64,000 bases of DNA from Macrosoma leucophasiata (taxonomy: Eukaryota > Arthropoda > Insecta > Lepidoptera > Hedylidae). A program made the position numbers and the translations under genes. Numbering within the stretch: the first letter of the stretch is position 1; each line of letters opens with the position of its first letter. Positions 29,845 through 40,796 of this stretch are shown one piece after another. The stretch covers positions 5,332,001-5,396,000 of the forward strand of contig JAWQUS010000030.1 of assembly GCA_036365455.1 (NCBI GenBank), read 5' to 3'. Below the pieces are notes generated by a model that was given only the letters and a program-made list of their open reading frames with translations, was not told the DNA's origin and did no database searches.

Positions 29845-30526
29845 AAAATATATACGAGTATATGTAATTTATTGTTTTCACATAGTCACCGACGAAAAGC
29901 TGCGTTGTGTCGTCGATAGGCATAATATAGACATACCTATATTATATTCAAATTTCCGGAGTTATACACGGGGCATATAGCACGGGGTTTATTGGAACAT
30001 AGAGTCAGCTACTATGTTCCACGATTTATCTTTAATTATCGCATAATGTTCAAATTACATTACATCACATTACTTATATTTTCAAATTTCATATTTCTTG
30101 CTCTTACACTTTAATCAAAACTACATTATATTAATGCACGCAGAAGATAATGTTTTTTGACTCGGCACGAATAGTGACGAGATTCTTCTCTCTTCGTCCC
30201 TAAACTCCGGTGTCTTGGACTCTGTCCCCATGTCCCGCTGCCTACTACCTAGAGTTTACAGATTCAGGAAGAATCACAAAAGTTAAATTAGCACGATTAA
30301 TAATGAGTCGTTATTGTACGCAAATTGCGATATATTGCTCATCGATCTAATTTGAAACGCAAATGTGTGGTGAATGAGACTATCGAAGTAGGTAAATGTG
30401 AATCAAGGCGTGTGTTCGAAAGAGTCGAAAATTTACTTGACCGAAATAGGTAATTTTTTATTTGAAAGCTATAAATCTTGGATATCGCCATACATTTACG
30501 AAAAAAAAGATGAAAGATCATAGGTT
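29845..30526. other. Unassigned stretch
   Basis: Contains GAAAAGCTGCGTTGTGTCG (29893-29911), shared with 21965. Otherwise no family or gene recognised. Confidence 0.45.
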
Positions 30527-30722
30527 TGACGACCCGGTTGATCCAGCGGTGTGAGATAACCGTTTGATTCGAAGGGTTGCGGGTTCGATCCCCTCACCGG
30601 GACAAATATTTGTATGGCCTACAGATATTTGTTTCGGGTCTGGATGTTTGTGTATCTGTTGTTTGTATATAAAGGCACCCACGACACAAGTTTATACCTA
30701 CAGTGGGGCTGTGAGTTTAAAA
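30527..30722 (+). repeat. SINE-B, near full copy
   Basis: GACCCGGTTGATCCAGCGGT (A-box-like), GCGGGTTCGATCCCC (B-box-like), then GTATGGCCTACAGATATTTG and a tail ending GGGGCTGTGAG plus an A-run. It is the best SINE-B reference in the window. Confidence 0.8.
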
Positions 30723-30782
30723 AAAAAATAGGTACTTACATTGAAGGCGCAATTGGCCATTAGTATTTTTCCACCAATCCTT

Positions 30783-30850
30783 TTTTTTAGGACGGTCTTA
30801 TGTAAGCGGTCCGTCTCGTGACGGTGTTCGTTTATTGCATGGAGGAGTAT
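30783..30850. repeat. Repeat N fragment
   Basis: Poly-T then GGACGGTCTTATGTAAGCGG, CCGTCTCGTGACGG. A diverged match to the insertion at 38087. Confidence 0.45.
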
Positions 30851-30910
30851 GACCTTCATACTCTAGCAATGTTCGAGAAACAGACGACTATTCAAGCAAA
30901 CAGTGGCAAA

Positions 30911-31166
30911 TCTATATATATACAAAAATCAATTGCTGTTCGTTGGTCTCGCTAAAACTCGAGAACGGCTGGACCGATTTGGCTAATTTTGGTTTTGAAT
31001 TGTTTCTGGAAGCCCAGGGAAGGTTAAAAAGGTAAGAAAGTATGAAGAAATAAAAAGGGAAACTACAAAAACCACAATTTCATTTTCCTATACAAATAGT
31101 ACGTATCTAACAAACCTTTGACACATTATTTCATTCCGAGGCAATACGAAGTTTCCGGTCAGCTAG
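30911..31166 (+). mobile_element. Hel-F, near full copy
   Basis: Starts TCTATATATATACAAAAATC and ends TTTCCGGTCAGCTAG followed by T. CTCGAGAACGGCTGGACCG sits near the start. No coding capacity. Confidence 0.65.
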
Positions 31167-31246
31167 TCATAAAATAAAACTGTATGTACTATTAGGCCAT
31201 TTATAAAATGTGTTAGCCGGAATCAAATCGACACAAAAAATCAAAT

Positions 31247-31503
31247 TAGCGAATGACTAAACAGATATACAATGCGAATGTGGATGGTTGCAGAGGCAGA
31301 GGAAGACCAAGACTGACCTACCATGACCAAATAGGTCGAATTCTGTCTGATGGTGGTGTCAAAAGTCTTAGAAATCGGCGTACTTGTATGAAGAGAATGA
31401 TGAAGGTAGACGAGGCTCGAGAGGTATATCAGGACCGGGATATCTGGCGCTCTACACTCTCTGTCTACCCCGTTAGAGACCTGGCGTGAAGATACATACA
31501 TAC
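31247..31503 (+). repeat. LINE-A 3' fragment, open frame
   Basis: 31253-31489 is an uninterrupted frame of 78 residues matching the LINE-A C-terminus (MTKQIYNANVDGCRGRGRPR), ending in VRDLA and the ATACATACATAC tail. About 257 bp survive. The open frame suggests a recent copy. Confidence 0.85.
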
Positions 31504-32776
31504 AAAAAGTCCATTAAATAAAATTAGTCTCAATATCAAAAAAGTACCATAAATATCGGCATTACCCTGCATTCCAGCGAAAATCTTTCTCATAAAAACC
31601 TAAAGCCGGCACGAATTGGACACATAAAGAGCTGGTATAGGCAACCCGTCAAACAAACGCTTTTCTTAAGCAAAGCAGCGCCTAATTTCAATATCCGAAC
31701 GGAACGCGGACCGTTCCAAAACTCTCTTCGGGGAATAAATTACTCCGTCTATTCAATATTTCATCAGGGCGAAAGGCCGACTCTGAATATTCAAAACTAG
31801 AGGAGACACGTAGAGGCACGCGCGAGCCATTTTTCGCGCCTATCATCTCGGTAACAAAACGCACTCGTAATTACCCCCCCTCCCTTCCTTTTCTCCCTCC
31901 CCGCCGCGGTCCCCAACCCCCACTCACGGGGAGGGGGAGCCGCCCAGTGACAATTATTGATCAAAAATTCTCTCTCTTCTTTCGCAAAAGAAAACTTGGA
32001 CGGGTTATGTGTCAACCGGTGTAGCTTGATCGTTGTGATTAGATAATTTTGATTATTAATTAATTTATACAAACAAATTTTGTGGTTAAAGAACCACAAA
32101 ATTAGTTTGTAAAAATTAATTAATTATTACATCAATTGTTCACAAATGCTTTGTCTGAATACAGACAAAATATAGGAAAGTATTAGAAATATATTCACTT
32201 AGACATTCAATTACAATATCAATCTTCATTTACCACGTGGAACTTACATTTTACCTATCTTTTAAATAACTCAGATACCACTTAGCAGATAGTTCTTAAT
32301 TAAAAGTCTCAGTTATAAAACTATAATCATTAATTTAACAAACATATATTATTTTGATCATCTAATCTTGCGCAAGTTCCTGTAAATCAAACGCGCCATT
32401 CTTTGCGTAAGAGTATGCACTTTAAGCTCAAGCGACGACGATTGCATTTTTCTTCATACTTTAGCAAAGCAAAACTCTTTGTTTCAACCCCCGTAATAAA
32501 ATTCAATATGTGATTATGAAAGGAAAAAATAAAAATAGGCTAACGAAGATCACAAACAAATTAAATGAAAAATTCCCCTATCTACTGTTTGAGAATATAT
32601 TTCTTGTATTAAAATACAAGAAAGATTGACCTGATTAACATCTCTTCTTAATAATTGGTAGATAAGTTAATTTCCAAAAACACAATCAGTGACTATATTC
32701 AATAGCAATAATTACTTAAATAAAATGACAACATTAACCAAACAATATAGATTTTAAACAACTTGATTTCAACTTA
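31504..32776. other. Unassigned stretch with pyrimidine-rich island and hairpin
   Basis: 31870-31950 has a C/T-rich run (CCCCCCTCCCTTCC) and CCCCGCCGCGGTCC, much richer in GC than its flanks. 32055-32127 is an imperfect hairpin with about 35 bp arms (CAAATTTTGTGGTT / AACCACAAAATT). No gene recognised; could be host intergenic or regulatory DNA. Confidence 0.45.
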
Positions 32777-33030
32777 CTGATGGTAGAGCTCTAGTGACGG
32801 AGCTCGCGTAGGCACCACCGCATTATCTCTATCTGCCGCGAAAGCCGCACTATCGTGTTCCGGTTGGCCCAGTAATAACTATCATAGAGACATAACAACT
32901 TAGGTCTCAGGCGTGGCAACGCATCTGCATTTTGACCTCTGGTTTTTGTGAAGACATCTATAGGCTGCAGTCATCATTTAACGTCAATGTGAACTAAATG
33001 CTTGTACGCCACCTTCCTTTCATTAAAAAA
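32777..33030 (-). repeat. R280 copy with internal deletions
   Basis: TGATGGTAGAGCTCTAGTGA to CCACCTTCCTTTCATTAAAAA. Short deletions remove parts of the middle. Confidence 0.7.
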
Positions 33031-33358
33031 AACCCTTTGTCAGTCAAAAATCAACAGCATCAAAGCATCTCAATCGCAGTACACGCGGTCGCCTCGGCAT
33101 ATTAATTGCACGCGCTACCGCGGGAGGCAAGACACGGGGTGGCCGCGAGGTCAACCGTCTCCAGCCATTGTTTTGTGCGTGGTACGCTTCCCTGCGTACC
33201 TATAGGCTTTTTATATACCAATTAATTACTATAGGGTTATTGGGATCTACGACTCTTAAGATCTTTTCTCGTATTTTGTCTTGGTTCCTTGGGCTTGGTT
33301 GTTTTATTTGCTAAAATTACTGTAATGTTTGTTATTCGTTGGGTATTCAAATTGTAAT
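33031..33358. other. Unassigned stretch
   Basis: 33080-33200 is GC-rich (CTACCGCGGGAGGCAAG). No known repeat or gene seen. Confidence 0.4.
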
Positions 33359-33373
33359 AATAACTTTTTTATT

Positions 33374-33771
33374 TTATTTTTATAGAAAAATGTAAAGAAA
33401 AATTTGACTTCAGGCGAGACTCGAACTCGCGACCTACTGGGAATCTAGTCCAGCCGCTCTTCCAATTGAACTACTGAAGCCCTGCCCGATTTGTCAAATC
33501 TTTCCTTCACATCTATTGCATTGCTTTATGGTAGCCTAACTAGCATAGTTGGTAATAGATGGCGCTGCTGCTACCATAAAGCAATGCAATAGATGTGAAG
33601 GAAAGATTTGACAAATCGGGCAGGGCTTCAGTAGCTCAATTGGAAGAGCGGCTGGACTAGATTCCCAGTAGGTCGCGAGTTCGAGTCTCGCCTGAAGTCA
33701 AATTTTTCTTTCCATTTTTCTTTAAAAATAAAATATATTTCACAAGCACGTGTTAATGCGAAATAATATAA
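33374..33771 (+). mobile_element. Foldback SINE-A, 161 bp arms, 15 bp target duplication
   Basis: AATAACTTTTTTATT flanks it at 33359-33373 and 33772-33786. Left arm 33374-33534 and right arm 33571-33731 are complementary with about three mismatches. The 36-base loop (CCTAACTAGCATAGTTGG...) is exactly the 5' end of plain SINE-A. The right side continues to the normal 3' tail. Both arms carry the tRNA-like region, one in each orientation. Confidence 0.88.
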
Positions 33772-33939
33772 AATAACTTTTTTATTACTGACCTTTCGTG
33801 TACATGGAAATTACAATGACAGAGAAATAAATACCGCAAATGAGCTTCTTTAAGATGGCGCTAACAAACGCCGTTCAATAACTATTTTTAAACAGTTGAA
33901 CGAAACGATGTTGTGTTTTCCTTTTTTTTTATATATATA

Positions 33940-34148
33940 TAATGGAAGTGGCAAACAAGCATGCGGTTCACATTGATGTTAAGTGATGACTGCAGCCTAT
34001 AGACACCTACAGAAAGACCCTAGGTGCAGATGCAGATGCGTTTCCACTCGAGGCTTAAAGTTTTATGCCTCTATGCCGGAAATTAAAGGGCCGTACATCA
34101 CCACCTGACCGGAACACGATAGTGCTAAACACTACCTTTTAGCGTTTT
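33940..34148 (+). repeat. R280 copy, truncated
   Basis: AATGGAAGTGGCAAACAAGC to CTAAACACTACCTTTTAGCG, then it meets repeat O. Confidence 0.75.
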
Positions 34149-34425
34149 TCAACATTTTTGAAAGACCTATCCAACGATACACCACACTATATGGAAATCG
34201 AATTAAAAAAAAATATCCGTACGTTACAAGTGGGGAGGTTACTCTAAATTATTTATTTTTCAAGTTTTTATTCGACCATTTTGCCGGCGTAATTAAGGTA
34301 TACTTGTGCCAAATTTCAAGTCTCTAGTACCAATAGTTTTTTCGCTAAACCGTGGACGGACAGACAGACGGACATGGCGAAACTATAAGGGTTCCTTGTT
34401 TACTACGGAACCTTAAAAATTGCAA
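34145..34425 (+). repeat. Repeat O
   Basis: Contains ACGGACAGACAGACGGACAT and GGTTCCTTGTTTACTACGGA, a dispersed lepidopteran repeat type with a stem formed by the GGTTCC / GGAACC words. Related to 36069-36560. Confidence 0.5.
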
Positions 34426-34429
34426 GAGC

Positions 34430-34725
34430 TCTACTGAGATCTTTTTATGTATAGAAGGTGGCAAGCAAGCATGTAGCTCACATTGATATTAAATGATGCC
34501 TGCAGCCTATAGACACAAAGACACAAAAACCAGAGGTCAAAATACGTTGACGTTGACAATATACGTTGACACCCCTGAGACCTAAGTTATTATGTCTCTG
34601 TGATAATTATTAAGGGGCCATACATTACCACCTGACCAGAACACGATAGTGCTAAACACTACCATTTGGCGGGAGATAGATAAGGTAATGCGGTTAATGC
34701 CTACGCTCTTGTACATTCATTTCAC
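34430..34725 (+). repeat. R280 copy, diverged subgroup
   Basis: GAAGGTGGCAAGCAAGCATG; GAACACGATAGTGCTAAACA. A short doubled patch (ACGTTGAC) interrupts the middle. Confidence 0.7.
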
Positions 34726-34798
34726 TCATTTAAAAATGACGAGAGTTCTACTGATATTCTTGCCCATCACGAAAACGCCAACATAGCCTCCGACGTAA

Positions 34799-35114
34799 TC
34801 TATTCATCTATACAAATAAATAAAATTGGAGTGTCTGTTTGTAATATCAAAATAACCGCTTATTACTAAATGCATTCGTATGTGTGTGTGTGGTATGTAT
34901 ACACGGTACATATACCAAAACAACATTTTTTACAATTTTTGTCTGTCTGTCTGTTCGATGGGGCTAATCTTGGGAACGGCTGGAATGATTTTGACGGGGC
35001 TTTTTTAACTACCCATAAGTGTTTTTGTATATTTCAAAATTAATCAAAAGTTATATCCAATAAATGCTGCTCAAAGTTACTATTCCACACGAACGAAGTC
35101 GCGGGCACAGCTAG
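34799..35114 (+). mobile_element. Hel-D copy
   Basis: Starts TCTATTCATCTATACAAAT and ends GCGGGCACAGCTAG. It keeps the GTCTGTCTGTCTG tract and GGAACGGCTGG word but lacks one arm of the terminal hairpin. Confidence 0.55.
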
Positions 35115-35782
35115 AAAGTACATAATAAATATACAACAATAAATTAAAAATATTCTAGACAAGAACAATTTTAAAGAGCGCAATCAAGATATATTTCTGC
35201 CGCAGTCGTTGAGATGCCATATTGCCTTTTTTATCCCCAGAGAGTTTTGTCTTAATATCCGATGACGTAGACATATAGAGAGCTCAGTGGCGAGTCTGAC
35301 AAACATACCCACATTTCTATAGTAATGTTATACAGAGAAATCATTTGTGTTTTTGTAAGTATTTTTGTAATGTTTTCACACAAAACAACTGCACCGATTT
35401 AAAAAATTCTGTCACCATTATAAAGCTTCTTCTTTACTGGGTGACATAGGCAATATTTAATTGATTGCAGTATCTCTGCCAGTGCTAGAGGTACACAGTG
35501 TAAAAACCGAGCCGAAACGTCGAAGTATAGGTGAAAAAAGGGTTTTTATCCAATAGGTATATATGTCGCGTCACGGCCAGGTTCGTCAAATCAGTGAAAT
35601 GTTATATTAAAAATATTTTCACAGTTTCAAAAGTTATATTGGGACTATTGGTTAACCTTTTTTTCATAATGTTCTACCTACAGTAAGCATAGACTATAAA
35701 ATTTTGTGCAATTTGAACAATGCGGTCTAAGTGCGGGTAGCATGCATAAAAAAACATTAAAATTGACTTAAACAGTTTTACT
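35115..35782. other. Unassigned stretch
   Basis: No recognised repeat or gene. Confidence 0.5.
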
Positions 35783-35995
35783 GGTGGTCCAGTGTCGGAG
35801 CTCGCGGGCGTAGGCACCACCGCATTACCTAATAGGTATACTTGCCTGTCATTTCCGACATAGAACCTTAGGCCTCAGGAGTGGTAACGCATCTGCATTT
35901 TGACCTTGGTCTTTGTGTGGGTGTCTATGCTGCAGTCATCACTTAACATCAATGTGAACTGCAAGCTTGTTTACCACTTCCATTACATAAAAAAG
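35783..35995 (-). repeat. R280 copy with a central deletion
   Basis: CTGGTGGTCCAGTGTCGGAG to TTACCACTTCCATTACATA and an A-run. About 70 bp around the TAGTGTTCAGCACTATCG word are missing. Confidence 0.7.
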
Positions 35996-36068
35996 AATCC
36001 AGTCCCAACTACACATTCCATATTTCACTATCCATGACATGTATAACAACACACAACAATATCCAGTT

Positions 36069-36560
36069 ATAAGGGTTCTGTATCTCGAAAGGAAAATACG
36101 GAACCCTTTAAGGATCACTTAGTTGTACGTCCGTCCCTCTGTCTGACTAGACCCTTTTTCTCAGGAACGCGTGGATGTATTGAGCTGAAATTTATATCAA
36201 ATACTTATGTTTACCGTCTTGTGCTCCGAGCTATGAAAAAATCAAACTTCAGGCCTATGCCGCAAATTTTCGAGACTCGCAAGGGAATTAAAACCTACAA
36301 GGTATTTCCCATGAACTCAGAATTTAGAATTTGATACGAAGAAATTCTAAATTCTGAGTTCACAGGAAGTATCTTGTAGGCTTTAATTCTCTTGCGAGTC
36401 CTGAAGATTTGCGGCGTCAACGTCTTATAGCACAGATCAAGGAAACAATTGCGTGAATTTTTAGTTACATCATATTATTATAGTCAAAATATTTTTACTT
36501 ATATCCCTACAGGTTTGTTCGGAACCGTCGGTGCGTGTGTCCGACTCGCACTTGGCCGGT
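36069..36560 (+). repeat. Repeat O, long copy with internal hairpin
   Basis: From AAGGGTTCTGTATCTCG to CCGACTCGCACTTGGCCGGT, both frequent lepidopteran repeat words. Its inside is folded: 36262-36338 is complementary to 36345-36418, with about 75 bp imperfect arms around TTGATACGAAG. No protein visible. Confidence 0.6.
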
Positions 36561-36827
36561 TTTTTGTGTTTGATTCAGGTTTTGCAATAAAATGTAATTA
36601 TTTATTATACTGAAAGACAATAAATGTCGTAGTTTAGTATCAATGAGTCGGTATTAGCTTGAAGGTCGGTCGTTGCTCCCCTCGAAATAGTCACCAAACT
36701 CAACAACCTGTCGCTGACTCAAACAATTGTACAATAAAGTCTCAATCTATTTATTGCCGGTTCACGTCTCTTCTGAAATATATGTATGCAATTAATCTGT
36801 TTTTATTTCTTAAACTATCCCTCCCGG

Positions 36828-37085
36828 CAAACTTCGTATTGCCTCACAATGAAATAATGTGTCAAAGGTTTGATATATACGGACTATTTGTATGGAAAAA
36901 TAAAATTGTGGTTTTTATTATTTCCCTTCAATTTTTCATATTTTCTTACCTTTTAAACCTTCCCTGCACTTCCAAAAATCATTCAAAACCATAATTAGCC
37001 AAATCGGTATAGCCGTTCTCGAGTTTTAGCGAGACTTACGAATAGCAATTGGTTTTTATATATTTTTATATATAATCTACATAGA
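36828..37085 (-). mobile_element. Hel-F copy
   Basis: CCCGGCAAACTTCGTATTGC to the TATATATTTTTATATATAAT end. The CTAG terminus is mutated. Confidence 0.55.
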
Positions 37086-37195
37086 TTAAAAAGTTACATT
37101 ATAGACTTTAAGATGTAGGTATCCTTTATGATGCATTAACTCAGATGCAAGATATTATAAAAATCCTGTTGTAGGTGCCTTATTTAATAATCAGC

Positions 37196-37381
37196 CTATT
37201 TTTTAATAAATACATTAATCGATTTTTTTTTTTTTTTTTTTTTATTCTCCATTTAAGATTTTTATTAGAAGGACAAATAATTGAATTAATTTGAACTATT
37301 ATCACAGCAATTACTTTAATTTTTATTGCTTTACCTTCATTACGATTATTATATTTATTAGATGAATTAAATAACCCTTTG
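37196..37381 (+). pseudogene. COX2: Nuclear mitochondrial insertion, COX2 fragment
   Basis: 37256-37381 read with the invertebrate mitochondrial code gives a stretch matching cytochrome c oxidase subunit II, including [31 protein letters not shown] at 37292-37294 stands for Trp, which would be a stop in the nucleus. 37196-37225 encodes the preceding residues (LFFNKYINRF). The two parts are separated by a T-run and a short ATTCTCC segment, with GATTTTT on both sides. It cannot be a nuclear gene. Confidence 0.85.
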
Positions 37382-37384
37382 CCT

Positions 37385-37902
37385 TAATTATGCACCAAAC
37401 ATATTTCAATCATTTTCTATTTATACTCTCTGGACATTCTTCTCTCTTATTTTTGTTTACGTTGCTTTCTCTCTTATTTATATCTTTATTGCCTTATTGC
37501 AGTTTATTTTCAATAAGTTTGAAACGAATAGGTACAGATACATTTCAACCGAAAGATGTCCACTGTTGGAGAAAAGATTGTTACATTGATTTTGGGGCAC
37601 CCCATTCAGCGATTGTCCGCAATCTTTACCAGGTTGCCGGTTCACTTCGTGGGGAACCTTAGCCTACGGTGCAGACACATACTTTGTTTTTTTACTAATA
37701 ATCTTACAAATTAAGATGTTACATGCAAAGACACGCAAAAAACTAATATAGGTTCATCTGTGTGTGGCCGGTCTAAGTTTCCTTACATTAGAATATAGAT
37801 ACATTCTCATTAGATTATTTCAAAGTGTGCAGAAAATAAAGCGACCACTCGTGGCATCCCCTTTACATTTCGAATTATAGTCTGCGGATCTCTAATTACA
37901 GT
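37385..37902. other. Unassigned stretch with a LINE-B-like patch
   Basis: 37553-37665 (GATGTCCACTGTTGGAGAAA, AATCTTTACCAGGTTGCCGG) resembles the minus strand of a LINE-B-type 3' coding region, strongly diverged. The rest is T-rich. Confidence 0.4.
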
Positions 37903-38265
37903 ATCCAACAAGAAATAATGCACATCGACCTCAGGAAGAGACGTCGGCATATTTCGGATCTGTAGAGCTTTATTTCTTTCGCACCTTACCTATTTGACGT
38001 TTGTCGACCATTTTGATCAAGTTTTGACCAATACCGGACTACGGATGCTTACGTAGGCACTGTGCAGCAGAGATAACGGTCTATGATTTTTTTTTTTTTT
38101 TTTAGGTCGGGCTTTGTGTAGGCGGCCTGTCTCGAGACGGCACTAGTCTACTTCACCGGGCAATCGGCGAGCGCAGAAGGCGCTCCAGCCTAGACGGTCT
38201 ATGAAGCCGAAACTAGCCGATTGTCTCCTTCATAGGCTCGATGTGTATTATTTGTACGTCAAAAT
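37903..38265. mobile_element. MITE-H copy split by repeat N
   Basis: Ends TATCCAACAAGAAATAATGC and the complement of AATAATACACATCGAGCC near 38240-38262. Internal words as in 41721. The terminal repeats have drifted. Confidence 0.6.
38087..38193 (-). mobile_element. Repeat N retroposon with 11 bp target duplication
   Basis: ACGGTCTATGA at 38076-38086 and 38194-38204. A T-run at the left is the poly(A) tail of a minus-strand insertion. Body words CGGCCTGTCTCGAGACGG and CACCGGGCAATCGG recur at 63930-64000. Confidence 0.75.
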
Positions 38266-38476
38266 TAGCTCAGAGATTTTCAACCCTTAAACATATACTT
38301 AACAGGCAGACAGACATAATTGCTTTCGAATTTTAAATATAATAAGTGAATAGTGAAGGAGGTTAAACTACACTAAACACAGATTTGTTTTGTTTTTTAA
38401 AATCGCTATTTATACTTAATCACACACCGATCTCGCCCATTTTTCTCAACTTCTTACAACCTACTTAAGACTTACC

Positions 38477-38625
38477 CCCTTATTCATAAGCGTACATTAG
38501 ATACGTTTTAGCTATAGAATGCTTTGTCTTTGTCAGTTGCATTGTCAAATGTGCAGGATAGAAAAAGGCAAAGGAGAGATTAACAACACTTTAGCTAAAA
38601 TACGTTTATGAATATGGGAGTAAGA
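38477..38625. mobile_element. MITE-P
   Basis: CCCCTTATTCATAAGCGTAC at the left pairs imperfectly with AAATACGTTTATGAATATGG at the right. 149 bp, non-coding. No clear target duplication seen. Confidence 0.5.
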
Positions 38626-39483
38626 ATCTAGGTACTAATTAATTAATTTTACTAAAGTGTTAATGACCCATATACTAAGACTTATTTTTAAACACTTTTT
38701 CCTTAGTGAATTGAACGTTTATCTACATTTTTCCAACATAACCAGACTTTTATTTTCCCAAAAAATATAATTACAAACTAAACACTTATTAAAGCAGAAC
38801 TTGTAGACTGTTTGTACAAAGATATGGAAGTTTTCATTGAATAAGAGAAGCGGATTCGTCGCCGACATATCCATTATGCATCCAGAATCTACCGTCCGTC
38901 CCGAAATGCAACTTGCGCATAAATCAAATCGGAAAACCGATATTCGCATCGCTTCCTTCGATTTTCCGCGCCTCTGTCCATTATTGTGTTTGTGAGCGCA
39001 TGTATGTAAATCATTTGGCGACACACACACAAACAACCCGTCCCGCTCACCCCGTTGCGATTAGAGAAGGACCGAAACAAAAGAACCAAATCCACGGTGT
39101 TAATTTACGTACAGTTGGCAATTATAATTTTCGTATCCTACGCGTGACCGTCCCTTTCTTTCGGAGGCATTTTTTATTCGCTGTCTCTGTCGGTGGGGGC
39201 GGGGGGTTAAGATAAAGGCACTGAAGACGCGCGAGATATGTAGAATTTTTTAATAAAAACCGCGCTTCTGTGTGCGCTAAGTGATATGGCTTGTTCTTTT
39301 TAATTTCGTTTTGCGAATGCGAGCGCAGTCTGTGGATCATCTATCATGTTTTTTTTTGCTGCCTGCACACGGCGTTATGAAGATTTCGCATGGGATATGA
39401 ATATTGATTGTTTCGCTCGCGACTAATGAAAGCTTGATTGGTGTTCGCTGTTGATGTGTAATGAACACGACGGGGGTCCGAGG
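38626..39483. other. Unassigned stretch, low repeat content
   Basis: Has a G-rich run (TCGGTGGGGGCGGGGGG) near 39190 and open frames on both strands with no recognised domain. Apparently host single-copy DNA. Confidence 0.4.
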
Positions 39484-39720
39484 GGGTATAAAAAGGTTTT
39501 TATGCGTGCGTATTTTCTTCCAATGTTTATTTAAGTGATTGGAGAGTTTTATTGATTTCTTTATTAAATATTTATTAAGTTATTCACTTATAAAGTCAGT
39601 TGAATGAGCGGTTGTCGATTCTTGGAGTGATACGAGAATCGTAGCAATTCGTAGATGCGCGGGCGCCGCTACACGCTACACATACGTAGATCTCACGTGT
39701 GAAAGACATCAACGGTATAT
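39484..39720 (+). promoter_or_regulatory. Possible promoter-like patch
   Basis: GGGGGTATAAAAAGG at about 39484-39498 is a TATA-type word, and TCAGTTG at 39597 is initiator-like, but the two are too far apart to pair. GC-rich text with GCGGGCGCCGC follows. Only a suggestion. Confidence 0.2.
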
Positions 39721-39801
39721 TATGATCATTTACTCTGTTTTTTTTTTACATTTATTCATAAAATTTTTAGGTAACGATAGCGTATGTGAATTTTCTTTGT
39801 T

Positions 39802-39925
39802 TTTATATTATTTCGTAACTAACTAAGTTAGGCTAACTAGTGAAATATATTTTATTTTTAAAGAAAAATGGAAAGAAAAATTTAATTTGTTTTTTTTTTT
39901 CTTTAAAAATAAAATATGAATTTTC
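39802..39925 (-). repeat. SINE-A tail remnants, facing each other
   Basis: TTTTATATTATTTCG is the complement of the SINE-A end, followed by GTGAAATATATTTTATTTTT and, beyond a T-run, CTTTAAAAATAAAATATG in the other orientation. Probably a short foldback remnant without a tRNA-like part. Confidence 0.5.
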
Positions 39926-40325
39926 TTTATACAATTTATGTAATAAACATGAATATTCGTATATTCTTGATTGGGCAGTCAATACTGCAGCCTAAAGACA
40001 TCTACAACAAATGCTCTGCCATTTCTAAGGCATGATATCTTTTGTAACAAAACTGCACCGAATTGGCTTAACCAATAGTTATAAAAGTTTTTATGTATAT
40101 TCGATAAATCTAAAAATAGATCATAAAGGATATTTTATGATCTATTTTTATAGGGCTAAAGCGGTACGAAACTAGCCGAAATTCGACGAGCTTCGTATTT
40201 ATTTATAGATTCGACAGAAAATTATATTAAAACAGTAGCTGTCCGTTTGTTGTAATATAATTTTCTGTTGAATTTATCTTCTTTTCTTTCTTTCTTAATA
40301 TATATAAATTACTCGTCACGTTGTT
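39926..40325. other. Unassigned stretch with two small hairpins
   Basis: About 40111-40150 has 17 bp perfect arms (TAAAAATAGATCATAAA) around GGATA-type loop text. About 40206-40275 has 20 bp arms (GACAGAAAATTATATT). No gene. Confidence 0.5.
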
Positions 40326-40635
40326 TGACTGCCTCGGTAGCCTAGTGGTAGCAGGCCACTACTACTACGCTGAGGATTCGGTTCCCGGGTTGGGGGTTAA
40401 CAAAGATAATGTCCTTAGTCCTTTATCTCTGCTTCTTTTGGGATATTTCCATTTTCTGGAAAGTTCCCAGTACCTCGAAGTTTGCTCATATGCCAGGAGA
40501 TGTGAACAGGCTCGCCACCTATTACATGGGCCAAAAACGTAACCGGCGAATCATGGGTGTTTGCATGTATGCTTGAATACATGCATTTACTTCTGCCTAC
40601 CCCTTCGGGGATTACAGGCGTGAAGTTACGTTGTT
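40326..40635 (+). repeat. SINE-C, full copy
   Basis: GCCTCGGTAGCCTAGTGGTA head, GGTTCCCGGGTTGGG in place of the usual B box, and tail GGGGATTACAGGCGTGAAGT. Confidence 0.8.
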
Positions 40636-40640
40636 TGTTC

Positions 40641-40796
40641 GCGATGTAAACTACTTAAACGATTATGATCAAACTTTGCACACCGTTTTCAGTTTGATCC
40701 TACTTGAAAGATAGGATAGCTCTCATCTCAAATTATAATCGCTATATTACGTTAGTACCTAAATAGCACCTGTGAAAAGCCGGTGCGGGCCGCTAG
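40641..40796 (+). mobile_element. Hel-Q end, helitron-like
   Basis: Ends AAGCCGGTGCGGGCCGCTAG followed by T. A related end is at 56253-56272. The 5' terminus is not clear, and it abuts SINE-C. Confidence 0.45.

Noticed and set aside
37385..37662. 90-residue open frame after the COX2 fragment
   Set aside because: It crosses from T-rich DNA into a LINE-B-like patch, so it is not a gene.
39484..39620. Confident core promoter from TATAAAA and TCAGT
   Set aside because: The two words are more than 100 bases apart, too far for a single core promoter; listed only at low confidence.
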